From positions 744,001-808,000 of the forward strand of contig NZ_JADWPE010000003.1 in NCBI RefSeq assembly GCF_017308985.1: a stretch of DNA of 64,000 bases, in the 5' to 3' direction. Shown one piece after another: positions 10,455 through 20,034 of this stretch. Source of the DNA: Lysobacter changpingensis (GTDB taxonomy: Bacteria; Pseudomonadota; Gammaproteobacteria; Xanthomonadales; Xanthomonadaceae). Numbering within the stretch: position 1 is the stretch's first letter; the number at the start of each line of letters is the position of its first letter. The position numbers and the translations under genes were made by a program. Under the pieces are notes generated by a model. The model was not told the origin of the DNA and searched no databases. It saw nothing but the letters and a program-made list of their open reading frames with translations.

Positions 10455-13364
10455 TCAGCTGGTGACGGCAACCTTCAGCGGCGCCACGCGCAGGCGTTCG
10501 GCCGGATAGCCGAACAGATAGCCCTGTCCGTACGTGCAGCCCAGTTCGCGCAAGGTCGCGCGCTGGGCTTCGTTTTCAACGCCTTCGCCGATTGTGTGGA
10601 TGCCCAGCGTGCCGGCCAGCGCCTGGATCGCGCGCACCACCGCCACGCTTTCCGGCTGCGTGTCGCCGACCAGGCCGGAGACGAAACTCTGGTCGATCTT
10701 CAGGCATTCGATCGGGAAGCGGTGCAGGTACGACAGCGCCGAGAAACCGGTGCCGAAGTCGTCCAGTTGCGCCAGCACGCCGTGGCTGCGCAGCGTGCGC
10801 AGCATGCGCAGCGCGCGCGGCACGTCGTCGAGCAGCGCGACCTCGGTGATCTCGATGCGCAGGCGATGCGGGTCCGCGCCGGCCTGGTCGATCATCCGCA
10901 GCAGCCGGTCGGCGAAGTCCGACGAGCGGAAGTGCCGCGGCGACACGTTCACCGAGATGTAGCCCTCGCCGCCGCGCGCGAGTTCGTCCATCACCTGCCG
11001 ATACAGGATCCAGTCGACCTCCTCGATCAGCCCGCTGTCCTCGCCCACGCCGATGAATTCGCTCGGCGTGAGCAGGCCACGGCGTTCGTGGCGCCAGCGC
11101 AGCAGCGCTTCGTGGCCGATCACGCGCTGGTCGTCCAGGCGCACGATCGGCTGGTAGAACGCGACGAAACCATCGCCGTTGATCGCGCGGCGCAGGTCGG
11201 CTTCCAGGTCGAGGATGCGCACGGCCTCCTCGCGCATCGCCTCGTCGAACACGGCGCAGCGATCGCGGCCGGCCGACTTGGCGCGATACATCGCCGCGTC
11301 CGCATCGCGCAGCAGTTCGGCGCCGGTGCGATAGCGCGGATGCCACAGCGCGATGCCCAGGCTCGCCGACGGGAAGACTTCGCGACCGGCGATCCAGCAC
11401 GGTTCACCCAGCGCGCGCAGCACGCGCTGCGCGAGTTCCTCGGCGACCTGCGGGCCGTCGATGTCCTCGATGAGGATCGCGTACTCGTCGCCGCCCAGGC
11501 GCGCGACGGTATCGTCGGTGCGCACCGCATCGACGATGCGCCGGCCGGTTTCGATCAGCAGTTCGTCGCCCGCGGAATGACCGACGGAATCGTTGACCAG
11601 CTTGAAGCGGTCAAGGTCGAGGAACAGCACCGCGAACGTGCGCTGCGAATCGCCCTGCGCACGCGCGATGGCGTGCGACAGGCGATCGAGCAGTTGGCTG
11701 CGGTTGGGCAACCCGGTGAGCGCGTCGTGCGTGGCCTGGTGCGTGAGCTGCTGCTCCACGCGCAAACGCTCGCCGATCTGCGAAAGCAGTTCCGCATTCG
11801 CCTGCGCCAGTTCGCGCGTGCGCGATTCCACGCGCTGTTCGAGTTCCGCATGCGCGGCGACCAGGCGATCCTGCGACTGCTTGCGCGCCAGGCCAATCGA
11901 GATGTGGTGCGCGACGAACGTCAGCAGCTCCTGGTCCCGCACGCTGAAGTTGATCGCCGGCGAATAGCTCTGCACGGTGATCACGCCGACCACCGCCTCG
12001 TTGCGGAACAGCGGCACGCCCAGCCAGCAATGCGCCAGCGAACCACGGCTGCGCAGCACGCCCTGCGTTTCCAGCGCGGCGATGCGCTTGCGGTCGGCCA
12101 GCAGCGGCCGGCCGCGTGCGATCACGTACTCGGTCAGGCCCGAGGTGAGCTTGCGCGTTTCGCGCACGGCATCGCGTTCGTCGATCGAGTACGGGAATTC
12201 CAGCCGCTCGCCGTCGTCGGTGAGCAGTGCGATGTAGAAGTTGCGCGCGTACAGCAGGTCGCTGACGACGTCGTGCACCTGCGTGTAGAAGCGCTCCAGC
12301 GTCTCGGAGGTGATCGACAGCTCGGCGATGCGGAACAGCGCGCGTTGCAGGCGTTCGGCGCGCTGGCGCTCGATGATCTCCGCCTGCAGGTCGCGGTTGC
12401 TCAGCTGCAGCGCCTGCGTGCGCTCCTCGACGCGGCGTTCGAGTTCCTCGCGCGCATGGAAGCGGTCGAGCGCGGTCAGGATGTGCTGCGCGACGAAGGC
12501 GAGCAGCGCGCGTTCCTCTTCGCCATAGACATCGGGGCGGTCGTAGCTCTGCACCACGATCGCACCGCAGATGCGGTCGTCGCGACGCATCGGCACGCCG
12601 AGCCAGTCCTCGCTGTCCGGACCGTGGCGGATGTCGCGCGCGACGCCGAGGCGTTCGCGGATCGCGGCCGACGGCCCCTGCAGCGGCTCGCCATGGCGCA
12701 GCAGCGCGACCGTCACCGAATTCGGCATCTCGTCCACGGGGATGTCGCGCTCGGGCTCGGCCACGTAGGTGTCGCGCTGGTCGGCGAAGTACAGGAAGCG
12801 CATCGAATCGCGCACGTCGTCGTACAGCACGATGTACAGGTTCGCCGCATACATCAGGCCGGCGACGACGGTGTGGATCCGGCGCAGCATGTCGGCCAGT
12901 TCGAGGTCCGAGCCGGCAAGATCCGCGATCTCGAACAGCGCCTGCTGCAGCCGTTCGGATTTCTCCAGCGACTCCGCGCGCGCCAGCGTGCGCAGCGCCA
13001 CCAGGTGCGCGCCGATGACGATGCGCGCCAGCGCCAGCCACATCTCGCGCGTTTCCGACGACAGCGCCGCCGGCAGTTGCGCGGCGAGGCCGACGCGCAC
13101 GCCTTCGGAGGTGGTCCAGCTCGCCTCGATGCGCTGGGAATGCTGGGTCAGCGGATCGCGGGTGAGCAGCGACTCGGCGCGGTGGGCCAGCGACGAGCTC
13201 GCGCCGGGCGAAGCCGATCCGGCCACACCGCCGTAGCCGTCGCGCCACAGCACGGCGACTTCCGACCCGGCCGGCAGGGCTTCCTGCAGCGTGTCCGCGA
13301 GCGCGTCCCGCCCGCTGCGGGCGTCGACGATTCTCACGGCCTTGGGCCTGGGACGAGTGGACAC
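10455..13364 (-). CDS. GAF-GAF-GGDEF-EAL cyclic-di-GMP turnover protein
   Basis: A 969-residue cytoplasmic signalling protein; no membrane segment is visible. Order: an N-terminal region of about 130 residues; GAF 1 at about 140-300; a coiled coil around 300-345; GAF 2 at about 345-495; a second coiled coil at 495-540; GGDEF at about 545-710; EAL at about 720-960. The cyclase motif is GGDEY (624-628), preceded five residues earlier by RTDD (615-618), an intact RxxD inhibition site. The phosphodiesterase motifs are also complete: EALLRW (752), VNVSPRHF, RIEITE, LDDFGTGFS, LKIDQSF, GEGVEN and YGQGYLFG. Both activities are therefore possible, with the GAF domains as sensors of an unknown ligand. 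The start is a GTG at 13364. Confidence 0.92.
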   Translation of the reverse strand: MSTRPRPKAVRIVDARSGRDALADTLQEALPAGSEVAVLWRDGYGGVAGSASPGASSSLAHRAESLLTRDPLTQHSQRIEASWTTSEGVRVGLAAQLPAALSSETREMWLALARIVIGAHLVALRTLARAESLEKSERLQQALFEIADLAGSDLELADMLRRIHTVVAGLMYAANLYIVLYDDVRDSMRFLYFADQRDTYVAEPERDIPVDEMPNSVTVALLRHGEPLQGPSAAIRERLGVARDIRHGPDSEDWLGVPMRRDDRICGAIVVQSYDRPDVYGEEERALLAFVAQHILTALDRFHAREELERRVEERTQALQLSNRDLQAEIIERQRAERLQRALFRIAELSITSETLERFYTQVHDVVSDLLYARNFYIALLTDDGERLEFPYSIDERDAVRETRKLTSGLTEYVIARGRPLLADRKRIAALETQGVLRSRGSLAHCWLGVPLFRNEAVVGVITVQSYSPAINFSVRDQELLTFVAHHISIGLARKQSQDRLVAAHAELEQRVESRTRELAQANAELLSQIGERLRVEQQLTHQATHDALTGLPNRSQLLDRLSHAIARAQGDSQRTFAVLFLDLDRFKLVNDSVGHSAGDELLIETGRRIVDAVRTDDTVARLGGDEYAILIEDIDGPQVAEELAQRVLRALGEPCWIAGREVFPSASLGIALWHPRYRTGAELLRDADAAMYRAKSAGRDRCAVFDEAMREEAVRILDLEADLRRAINGDGFVAFYQPIVRLDDQRVIGHEALLRWRHERRGLLTPSEFIGVGEDSGLIEEVDWILYRQVMDELARGGEGYISVNVSPRHFRSSDFADRLLRMIDQAGADPHRLRIEITEVALLDDVPRALRMLRTLRSHGVLAQLDDFGTGFSALSYLHRFPIECLKIDQSFVSGLVGDTQPESVAVVRAIQALAGTLGIHTIGEGVENEAQRATLRELGCTYGQGYLFGYPAERLRVAPLKVAVTS

Positions 13365-13545
13365 TGCGGAAGAAACCCCTGGGCGGACGGGGCAGGATAA
13401 CGCGGCAATTCGCCCGCGTGCTCAACCCCATCCGGAACTGCGACCCGTTCGTCTGAATATGAACCTCGCAGCGCATGCGGTCGCCGGACCGGCCCGCGAC
13501 TCCCGCGACTTCCCGCCGGCGCCCTCACCCCGTACCCTGCCGCGC

Positions 13546-14100
13546 ATGAATGCGGGAGCGGACACCGACGACGACGTGCTGATGCTGGCCTGGGCGGCCG
13601 GCGACGCCGCGTCGTTCGAGCTGCTCTACGCGCGCCATCGCGGACCGCTGTACCGTTTCCTGCTGCGGCAGGTGCGCGATCCGGCGCTTGCGGACGAGTT
13701 CTTCCAGGACGTCTGGCAGCGCGTGATCGCCGCGCGCCAGGGCTGGAAACCCGAGGCCGCGTTCAGGACCTGGCTGTTCCGCATCGCCCACAATCGCCTC
13801 AACGATTACTGGCGCGGCCTGAAGCATCGCCCCGCCGCGCCCGACGACGCCGACGAGCGCGCTGCCCGAGTGCCCGACCCGAGCAGCCCGGAGCGCGAGC
13901 TGTCGGAGTTCGAACAGCGCCGTCGCCTGCAGCTGGCGATCGAGGAACTTCCGGACGAGCAGCGCGAAGCCGTGCTGCTGCGGCTGGAGCAGGAACTGAG
14001 CCTGGAGGAGATCGGCGCGATCACCGGCGCCGGCCGGGAAACCGTCAAGTCGCGGCTTCGCTATGCGATGGGCAAGCTGCGCGCGAGATTGAACGAATGA
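13546..14100 (+). CDS. ECF-family RNA polymerase sigma factor
   Basis: A 184-residue extracytoplasmic-function sigma factor. Region 2 contains SFELLYARHRGPLYRFLLRQ, then DEFFQDVWQRVI and AFRTWLFRIAHNRLND; region 4 contains ELPDEQREAVLLRLEQ and SLEEIGAITGAGRETVKSRL. I start at the ATG at 13546 (MNAGADTDDD), since the open frame upstream is low-complexity and overlaps the promoter region shared with the divergent GGDEF-EAL gene. The stop codon overlaps the next ATG as ATGA, so it is translationally coupled to the anti-sigma-like protein. This group is distinct from the rpoE copy at 40 kb. Confidence 0.92.
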   Translation: MNAGADTDDDVLMLAWAAGDAASFELLYARHRGPLYRFLLRQVRDPALADEFFQDVWQRVIAARQGWKPEAAFRTWLFRIAHNRLNDYWRGLKHRPAAPDDADERAARVPDPSSPERELSEFEQRRRLQLAIEELPDEQREAVLLRLEQELSLEEIGAITGAGRETVKSRLRYAMGKLRARLNE

Positions 14101-15125
14101 GCCGCTTCGACGACGAACCGCTGAGCCCGGAAGAACGCGCGCTGGCCGACCGCCTGGCGCGGCTGGGCCCGCACGACGGCCCGTCGGCGGCGCTGGACGC
14201 GAAGATCCTCGCCGCGGCCCACGCCGCCGTGGCGGGACCCGCGCGCCGTCGCCGCCGGCTGGGACTCACCGCGATTCCCGGCGGACTGATCACCGGCGCC
14301 GGCATGGCCGCCGCGCTGGTGCTGGTTATCGGCACCGTGTGGCAGTTGCGGCCGTCCGATCCGGCGCCGCGGCCGGCGCGCGGCGAGGGCGATGGTGCCT
14401 ATGTCAGCGCGGAAATCATCGAACGACGCCAGCAGGTGGTGGCTCCGCCGCCGCCTGCCGCGGAAGCGCCCGCGACGGCGAAGGCGTTGAACCCGCCGCC
14501 TGTCGACCGGGCTGCGGTGGTGGCGCAGCGAAAGGCGACCGCAGCGGCTCCGGCCGCTGCTCCGGCGCCCTTGCCGGAGGAAGCGCCGGCCGGCGCGGCA
14601 CCCCGCATCGCGACGGTCGGTCCGGACGAGCATCCCGCCGCGTTCCGCAAGGACGCCGCGGATGCGCGAAGCCGGGATGCCTTCGCCGCCCCGGCGGCGG
14701 CTCCCGTGGCGCCGCGCGAAGTGCAGGCGTACTCCGACGCCGAACGGAGCGAGGCTTTCCAGCTCGCCCGCGCACGCCAGCAACGCAGCGACGAGCAGAC
14801 GGTCGCCGCCGAACGCGACGTCGCGGCCTCCGTGCCTGCCGCAGCTTCCGTCGCCGCCCCGGCCAGTGCCGAACCGCCGTCCACGCTCGATCGCGTCGAA
14901 GTCACCGGCAGCCGGCTCGCTTCGGAGGGCGGGATCGCCGCCACGCCCGTCGTCGAGGACGCGCGCCTGGAGCCGGCCGCATGGCTCGAACGCATCCGCG
15001 AGCGCCGCGACGCCGGCAACGTCGAGGACGCGCGCGAAAGCCTCGCGCAGTTCCGCAAGGCGTATCCGCGCGTGCGCCTGCCGCGCGACCTGCGCGCGCT
15101 CGCGCAGCCCGCCACGACGCGATGA
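14097..15125 (+). CDS. Single-pass membrane protein, putative anti-sigma factor, with a VTGSR box
   Basis: A 342-residue protein coupled by ATGA to the ECF sigma factor. Residues 1-55 are cytoplasmic and charged (SPEERALADRLARLG), and one membrane helix follows at about 62-84 (GAGMAAALVLVIGTVWQL). The rest is an Ala/Pro-rich periplasmic part ending in a helical segment (AAWLERIRERRDAGNVEDA). Position and topology suggest an anti-sigma factor, but I see no clear HxxxCxxC zinc motif. Near residue 275 it carries LDRVEVTGSRLASEG, a phrase otherwise typical of the N-terminal region of TonB-dependent receptors in xanthomonads. It also overlaps the following yigZ-like gene by ATGA. Confidence 0.65.
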   Translation: MSRFDDEPLSPEERALADRLARLGPHDGPSAALDAKILAAAHAAVAGPARRRRRLGLTAIPGGLITGAGMAAALVLVIGTVWQLRPSDPAPRPARGEGDGAYVSAEIIERRQQVVAPPPPAAEAPATAKALNPPPVDRAAVVAQRKATAAAPAAAPAPLPEEAPAGAAPRIATVGPDEHPAAFRKDAADARSRDAFAAPAAAPVAPREVQAYSDAERSEAFQLARARQQRSDEQTVAAERDVAASVPAAASVAAPASAEPPSTLDRVEVTGSRLASEGGIAATPVVEDARLEPAAWLERIRERRDAGNVEDARESLAQFRKAYPRVRLPRDLRALAQPATTR

Positions 15126-15706
15126 GCAGCACGCTCGCCGGCCCGACCTCGCATGTACTGGAGGTCAAGCACAGCCGTTTCCTGGTGAACGCCGCGCCGG
15201 TCGAGACGCCGGAGGACGCGCTGGCATTCGTCGCGCGCGTCGGCGATCCCGACGCCACGCACAACTGCTGGGCCTACCGCATCGGCGGCGAATACCGCTT
15301 CAACGACGACGGCGAACCGGCCGGTACCGCCGGACGCCCGATCCTCGCCGCCATCGACGGCCAGGGCCTGGACCGCGTGGTCGCGGTGGTGACGCGCTGG
15401 TTTGGCGGCATCAAGCTCGGCGCGGGCGGCCTCGTTCGCGCCTACGGCGGCAGCGCGGCCGAATGCCTGCGCATCGCGCCGCGTCGCCCGCTGGTGGTGT
15501 TCGCCGAATTCCGCCTCGCCTACCCGTTCGCCGAAACCGGCACGGTGCACGCACTGATCGCGCAATTCGAGGCGGAAAAACTCGACGAACGCTTCGAGAC
15601 GGACGGCGTCCACCTGCTCTTGCGCCTGCCGGCCGATCGTGCCGACACCTTGAAAGCCCGCCTGCGCGACGCCACCCGTGATCGGGTGCGTTTCTCCGAG
15701 GCGTAG
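15122..15706 (+). CDS. IMPACT / YigZ family protein
   Basis: A 194-residue member of the UPF0029 (IMPACT, YigZ) family. The signature HNCWAYRIGGEYRFNDDGEP is complete, followed by GTAGRPIL, VVAVVTRWFGGIKLGAGGL and VRAYGGSA. The C-terminal half has the ferredoxin-like domain of YigZ. YigZ-type proteins bind nucleic acid or ribosomes, but their bacterial role is unsettled. The gene overlaps the stop of the anti-sigma-like gene (ATGA), so it forms the third cistron of that operon. I know of no functional reason for this link. Confidence 0.88.
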   Translation: MSSTLAGPTSHVLEVKHSRFLVNAAPVETPEDALAFVARVGDPDATHNCWAYRIGGEYRFNDDGEPAGTAGRPILAAIDGQGLDRVVAVVTRWFGGIKLGAGGLVRAYGGSAAECLRIAPRRPLVVFAEFRLAYPFAETGTVHALIAQFEAEKLDERFETDGVHLLLRLPADRADTLKARLRDATRDRVRFSEA

Positions 15707-15807
15707 GCGGTTCTCCCGCCGAGGCCGAAACGCGGAAACTTCCGACACTCGCGCGCGGTCCGTTCCGCGTTCCGCGGTTCCACCGCCGCCTCCATACTGG
15801 CCATCCG

Positions 15808-17568
15808 ATGACCGACGCCCCTTCCGCCAACGCTCCGATCGGCAGTTTGCGCACGCTGTGGCCGTTCGTGCGCCGCCACCGCGCACTGTTCGTCGCCTGG
15901 CTCGTCGCGCTGGCAGGATCCAGCGCGGCCACGCTCAGCCTGCCGGTCGCGTTCCGCACGATGATCGACCAGGGCTTCGCGCAGGGCGGCGGCGCGGCGA
16001 TCGATCGGGCATTCCTGCTGCTGTTCGCCGTGGCGGTGGCGCTCGCGCTGGCGACCGCCGCGCGCTTCTTCTTCGTCTCGCTCCTGGGCGAACGCGTGGT
16101 GGCCGACCTGCGCGAACGCCTCTATTCGCATCTCATCGCACTCGATGCCGGTTTCCACGACCGGAACCGCAGCGGCGAACTCGTCTCGCGCCTCACCGCG
16201 GACGCCGAACTGCTGCGCAGCGTGGTGGGATCGAGCATGTCGGTCGCGCTGCGAAGTCTCGTGACCGTCGTAGGCAGCCTGGCGATGCTGTTCGTCACCG
16301 CGCCGCGGCTGGCGGCGTTCGCGCTGGTAGGCATCCCGCTGGCGGTATTGCCGATCGTCGTCGGCGGGCGACGGTTGAAGAAGATCTCGCGCGCCAGCCA
16401 GGACCGCATCGCCGACGCCAACACGCTGGCCAACGAAACCCTCGGCGCGATCCGCACCGTGCAGGCGCACGCGCGCGAGCCGTACGAACGCGACCGCTTC
16501 GGCACCGCGCTGCGCGAGGCCGTCGACACCGCGCGTCGCCGCATCCAGGCGCAGGCCTGGGTCACCGCCATCGCCATCGTGCTGATCTTCGGCGCGATCA
16601 CCCTGGTGCTGTGGTCCGGCGCGCACGATGTCGTCGCCGGCCGCATGAGTGCGGGCACGCTGGGCCAGTTCGTGCTCTACGCGTTGATCGGCGGCGGTTC
16701 GGTCGGCGCGTTGGCCGAAGTCTGGAACGAACTGCAACGCGCGGCCGGCGGCATGGGGCGCATCAGCGAACTGCTGGTGGAAACCGCCTCCGTGAAACCG
16801 CCCGCGCATCCGGTTGCGCTGCCGAAGCCCGTGCGAGGCGAGCTGGCGTTCGAACGCGTGAGCTTCCACTACCCGCTCCGACCCGATGCGCCAGCCTTGG
16901 AGGATTTCGACCTGCGCGTGCGGCCCGGTGAGACGGTCGCGCTGGTGGGTCCATCGGGCGCGGGCAAGAGCACCGTGTTCTCGATGCTGTTGCGCTTCCA
17001 CGATCCGCAGTCCGGCGCGGTGCGCGTGGACGGCGCCGACGTACGCCAGCTCGATCCGGCCGAACTGCGCGAGTCGATCGCGCTCGTGCCGCAACAGCCG
17101 ACGATCTTCGCGGCAAGCGCGCGCGACAACATTCGTTACGGGCGCCTCGACGCGAGCGACGCGGACGTCGAGCACGCCGTCAAGGCCGCGCATGCGTCGG
17201 ACTTCATCGCCGCCCTGCCGCAGCGGCTGGACACCGAGCTCGGCGAACGCGGCGCGCGCCTCTCCGGCGGCCAGCAGCAGCGCATCGCCATCGCTCGTGC
17301 GCTGTTGAAGGACGCGCCGATCCTGCTGCTCGACGAGGCCACCAGCGCGCTGGACGCGCAGAGCGAACGTGCCGTGCAGCAGGCGCTGGAAACGCTGATG
17401 GAAGGCCGGACCACGCTGGTGATCGCGCACCGGCTCGCCACCGTGCTCAAGGCCGACCGCATCGTCGTGATGGATCACGGCCGCATCATCGCCGAGGGCA
17501 CGCACGAGCAACTGCTGGCGCAGGGCGGGCTGTATTCGGAACTGGCCAAGTTGCAGTTCCTGGATTGA
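15808..17568 (+). CDS. ABC exporter half-transporter, permease fused to ATPase (MsbA/LmrA type)
   Basis: A 586-residue half-transporter of ABC subfamily B. Six membrane helices occupy about residues 20-315, and the ATPase fills the C-terminus: Walker A GPSGAGKST at 381-389, Q-loop in ALVPQQPTIF, signature LSGGQQQ at 485-491, Walker B with LLLDEATSALD at 506-516 and the H-loop in VIAHRLATV. It would work as a homodimer or with a partner. MsbA (lipid A flippase) is the best-known relative, but drug exporters look alike, so the substrate is open. No kdsB or lpxK gene is adjacent, which argues against calling it msbA. Confidence 0.88.
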   Translation: MTDAPSANAPIGSLRTLWPFVRRHRALFVAWLVALAGSSAATLSLPVAFRTMIDQGFAQGGGAAIDRAFLLLFAVAVALALATAARFFFVSLLGERVVADLRERLYSHLIALDAGFHDRNRSGELVSRLTADAELLRSVVGSSMSVALRSLVTVVGSLAMLFVTAPRLAAFALVGIPLAVLPIVVGGRRLKKISRASQDRIADANTLANETLGAIRTVQAHAREPYERDRFGTALREAVDTARRRIQAQAWVTAIAIVLIFGAITLVLWSGAHDVVAGRMSAGTLGQFVLYALIGGGSVGALAEVWNELQRAAGGMGRISELLVETASVKPPAHPVALPKPVRGELAFERVSFHYPLRPDAPALEDFDLRVRPGETVALVGPSGAGKSTVFSMLLRFHDPQSGAVRVDGADVRQLDPAELRESIALVPQQPTIFAASARDNIRYGRLDASDADVEHAVKAAHASDFIAALPQRLDTELGERGARLSGGQQQRIAIARALLKDAPILLLDEATSALDAQSERAVQQALETLMEGRTTLVIAHRLATVLKADRIVVMDHGRIIAEGTHEQLLAQGGLYSELAKLQFLD

Positions 17569-17660
17569 TCCCGCCCAAGTCGTTGCCGCGACGGTTGATC
17601 CGTTGCCTTCAAGGAATACTGCCGAGCCTGACGCTTGTAACCCTTCGCCGAGGAGCAAGG

Positions 17661-18353
17661 ATGCACTGGAAGAAGATCGCGATGCTTTCCGCCATGCTGA
17701 CCGCGGTGCTGTTCGCCGGACTATTCATGGGCCCGGCCTACCGTTGGGGCGAGATCGAACTGAAACGCCGTGCCGAGGCGCCCGACCCGGTGGTCGCTAC
17801 CACGGACGAAACTCGCGCCATCCTGACCGCAGTGTTGGCGCATCACGTCTACGAGGGCGTCCCGCTTCGGCCGCCAGCACAGGGGGATCCGCCGCGCGAA
17901 GACTCGCCGCGCACGCTCATCGTCTCCGATCGGTCCCTGTGCCTGTACCGAAAGACACCACGCGTGGGCTGCAGCGATGGAGATGCCCTCGTCCTGTACT
18001 CCGAACTGGACTCTGTCGCACCACTCAAGCTGCGCACCGAACTGGTGATGGCAAACCGGCAAACGCAACCGTTGTCGCTCGATGGCATCCCGGGAACACG
18101 CGTGGTAGCGCAAGCCGATATCGACCGCGTGCTCCAGCAGCCCGGCTGGTGGGCAGCGTTCTATCGCAAGGTCGGCCAGTCAGCCGGCATGGTGCGGATC
18201 GCGCGACCAGTTGTCAGTCCCGATGGGGCGCGCGCGCTGATCCTCGTCGACCACTCGTGCGACGGTCTCTGCGGAAGCGTCACGCTATTCGCATTGGATC
18301 ACCGGAATGCCCAGTGGCACGTGTCTGAAACGTTCCTGCTGGCGGTCAGGTAG
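17661..18353 (+). CDS. Hypothetical membrane-anchored or exported protein
   Basis: I do not recognise a family. The 230-residue product starts MHWKKIAMLSAML at the ATG at 17661, with AGGAG at 17651-17655 as ribosome-binding site. A hydrophobic segment of about 17 residues (MLSAMLTAVLFAGLFMG) near the N-terminus is a signal anchor or an uncleaved signal peptide. The remainder is soluble, with four Cys (SLCLYRK, VGCSDGD, HSCDGLCG), which could form disulfides in the periplasm. Codon use looks slightly less GC-biased than its neighbours. It lies 92 bp after the ABC exporter and converges with the AidB-like gene. Confidence 0.6.
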   Translation: MHWKKIAMLSAMLTAVLFAGLFMGPAYRWGEIELKRRAEAPDPVVATTDETRAILTAVLAHHVYEGVPLRPPAQGDPPREDSPRTLIVSDRSLCLYRKTPRVGCSDGDALVLYSELDSVAPLKLRTELVMANRQTQPLSLDGIPGTRVVAQADIDRVLQQPGWWAAFYRKVGQSAGMVRIARPVVSPDGARALILVDHSCDGLCGSVTLFALDHRNAQWHVSETFLLAVR

Positions 18354-18390
18354 CTGCACCTCTCGCATCCGACCATCACAGCCGCAGGCG

Positions 18391-20034
18391 CTATCCCGCA
18401 GACCACGCCCGTCCAATCAACGTGCCCAGCTCGAAATCCCGCGGCAACGTCCCGTACGCATTGCCATGATCGCCGCCGATGCGCGTGGCGCAGAACGCCG
18501 CCGCCATCGGGCTGCCGTTGCGCAGCAGCAGGCTCGCCTGCAACGCGATCGCCAGTGCTTCCACCCAGCGTCGAGCCTCGACTTCACCCGGCACGCTCCG
18601 GCCTTCCAGCACCGGCCGCAGCTCGGCGAGTTCCGCGTCGAAATCCGGATCGAGCTGACCCGCCACCTCGAGTTCGGCCAGCAGCGCGCGTCCGGTCTGC
18701 GGCTCGCGTTGCAGCGCTCGCAGCACGTCCAGGCACTGGATGTTGCCGCTGCCTTCCCAGATCGAATTCAGCGGCGCCTGCCGATAGAGGCGCGGCAGCA
18801 TCGATTCCTCGATGTAACCCGCGCCACCCAGGCATTCCTGCGCCTCGTTGACGAAGCCCGGCGCGCGGCGGCATATCCAGTACTTGCCGGCGGCCGTGGC
18901 GATGCGTGCGAACGCGGCTTCCTGTGGATCGTACGGAGCGCGGTCGACCGCACGCGCCACGCGCATCGCCAAGGCGATCGACGCCTCGGCCTCGATCGCC
19001 AGGTCCGCCAGCACGTTGCGCATCAACGCGTGATCGGCCAGGCGCTTGCCGAAGCTCGCGCGGTGATGCGTGTGATGCATCGCCTGCGCCAGCGCCATGC
19101 GCATTTCCGCGGCGGCGCCGAGCATGCAGTCCAGCCGCGTGAGCATCACCATCTCGATGATGGTCGCCACGCCGCGCCCTTCCTCGCCGATGCGGTACGC
19201 CCACGCGTCCATGAACTCGACTTCCGATGACGCGTTCGACCAGTCGCCGAGCTTGTCCTTCAGCCGCATCAGCGCGAAGGCGTTCTTGACGCCGTCGGGC
19301 GTCCATCGCGGCATCAGGAAGCAGCTGAGCCCGGCGGGCGCCTGCGCGAGCACGAGGAACGCGTCGGACATCGGCGCGGAGAAAAACCACTTGTGGCCGA
19401 CCAGCCGGTATTCGCCCTCGCCGGACAGCGGCATCGCGACGGTCGTGTTGGCGCGTACGTCGCTGCCGCCCTGCTTCTCGGTCATGCCCATGCCGAGGGT
19501 GATGCCCAGCTTCTGCTCGCACACGATGTCGCGCGGGTCGTAGAACGGCGACGTCGCCTTGCCTTCCCAACCGGCCAGCCGCGGTGCGTGGCGCAGCACC
19601 GGCACGGCGGCGTGCGTCATCGTCAACGGACAGCTCGTGCCCGGTTCGACCTGATGGTGCAGGTAGCTCAGCGCCGCGCGCGCGACGTGCGCGCCCGGAC
19701 GCGGCTGCGCCCACGACAACCCCGCGACGCCGTGCTCGATCGCCGCCTGCATGATGCGGTGGTAGTTCGGATGGAACTCGACCAGGTCGATGCGCTGGCC
19801 GAAACGATCGTGCGTGCGCAGCCGCGGCCGGTCGCGATGCGCGTCGAAACTGAGCCGGTACAGCTCGTCGCCGGCGAGCGCGCCGTAGGTGGCCAGCGAC
19901 TCGGCGAAATCGCCGCCGCCCTCGCGAACCACCGCCTCGCGCAGCGCGACGTCGTCCTTCCACAGGTCGCGCGGGGCGAATTCCGGCGGCTGGTTCTCGA
20001 CGCGATGCGTGGCGAACGGCGGCAGAGGGTCCAC
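18391..20034 (-). CDS. AidB-like acyl-CoA dehydrogenase
   Basis: A 547-residue flavoprotein of the acyl-CoA dehydrogenase superfamily, AidB branch. AidB of E. coli is part of the adaptive response to alkylation and binds DNA; other members are isovaleryl-CoA dehydrogenases. Motifs are LTMTHAAVPVLR, MGMTEKQGGSDVRANTT (FAD contact), GHKWFFSAPMSDA, and CLGGAGYIEESMLPRLYRQ. The length is close to AidB (about 541). I choose a GTG start at 20034 giving (M)DPLPPFATHRV, because GCAGGAG lies just upstream of it. The gene is divergent from the Ax21-like gene across 201 bp. Confidence 0.85.
   Translation of the reverse strand: MDPLPPFATHRVENQPPEFAPRDLWKDDVALREAVVREGGGDFAESLATYGALAGDELYRLSFDAHRDRPRLRTHDRFGQRIDLVEFHPNYHRIMQAAIEHGVAGLSWAQPRPGAHVARAALSYLHHQVEPGTSCPLTMTHAAVPVLRHAPRLAGWEGKATSPFYDPRDIVCEQKLGITLGMGMTEKQGGSDVRANTTVAMPLSGEGEYRLVGHKWFFSAPMSDAFLVLAQAPAGLSCFLMPRWTPDGVKNAFALMRLKDKLGDWSNASSEVEFMDAWAYRIGEEGRGVATIIEMVMLTRLDCMLGAAAEMRMALAQAMHHTHHRASFGKRLADHALMRNVLADLAIEAEASIALAMRVARAVDRAPYDPQEAAFARIATAAGKYWICRRAPGFVNEAQECLGGAGYIEESMLPRLYRQAPLNSIWEGSGNIQCLDVLRALQREPQTGRALLAELEVAGQLDPDFDAELAELRPVLEGRSVPGEVEARRWVEALAIALQASLLLRNGSPMAAAFCATRIGGDHGNAYGTLPRDFELGTLIGRAWSAG

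Noticed and set aside
15808-17568. Calling the ABC exporter msbA
   Set aside because: No lipid A gene is adjacent, and sequence alone cannot separate MsbA from drug exporters.
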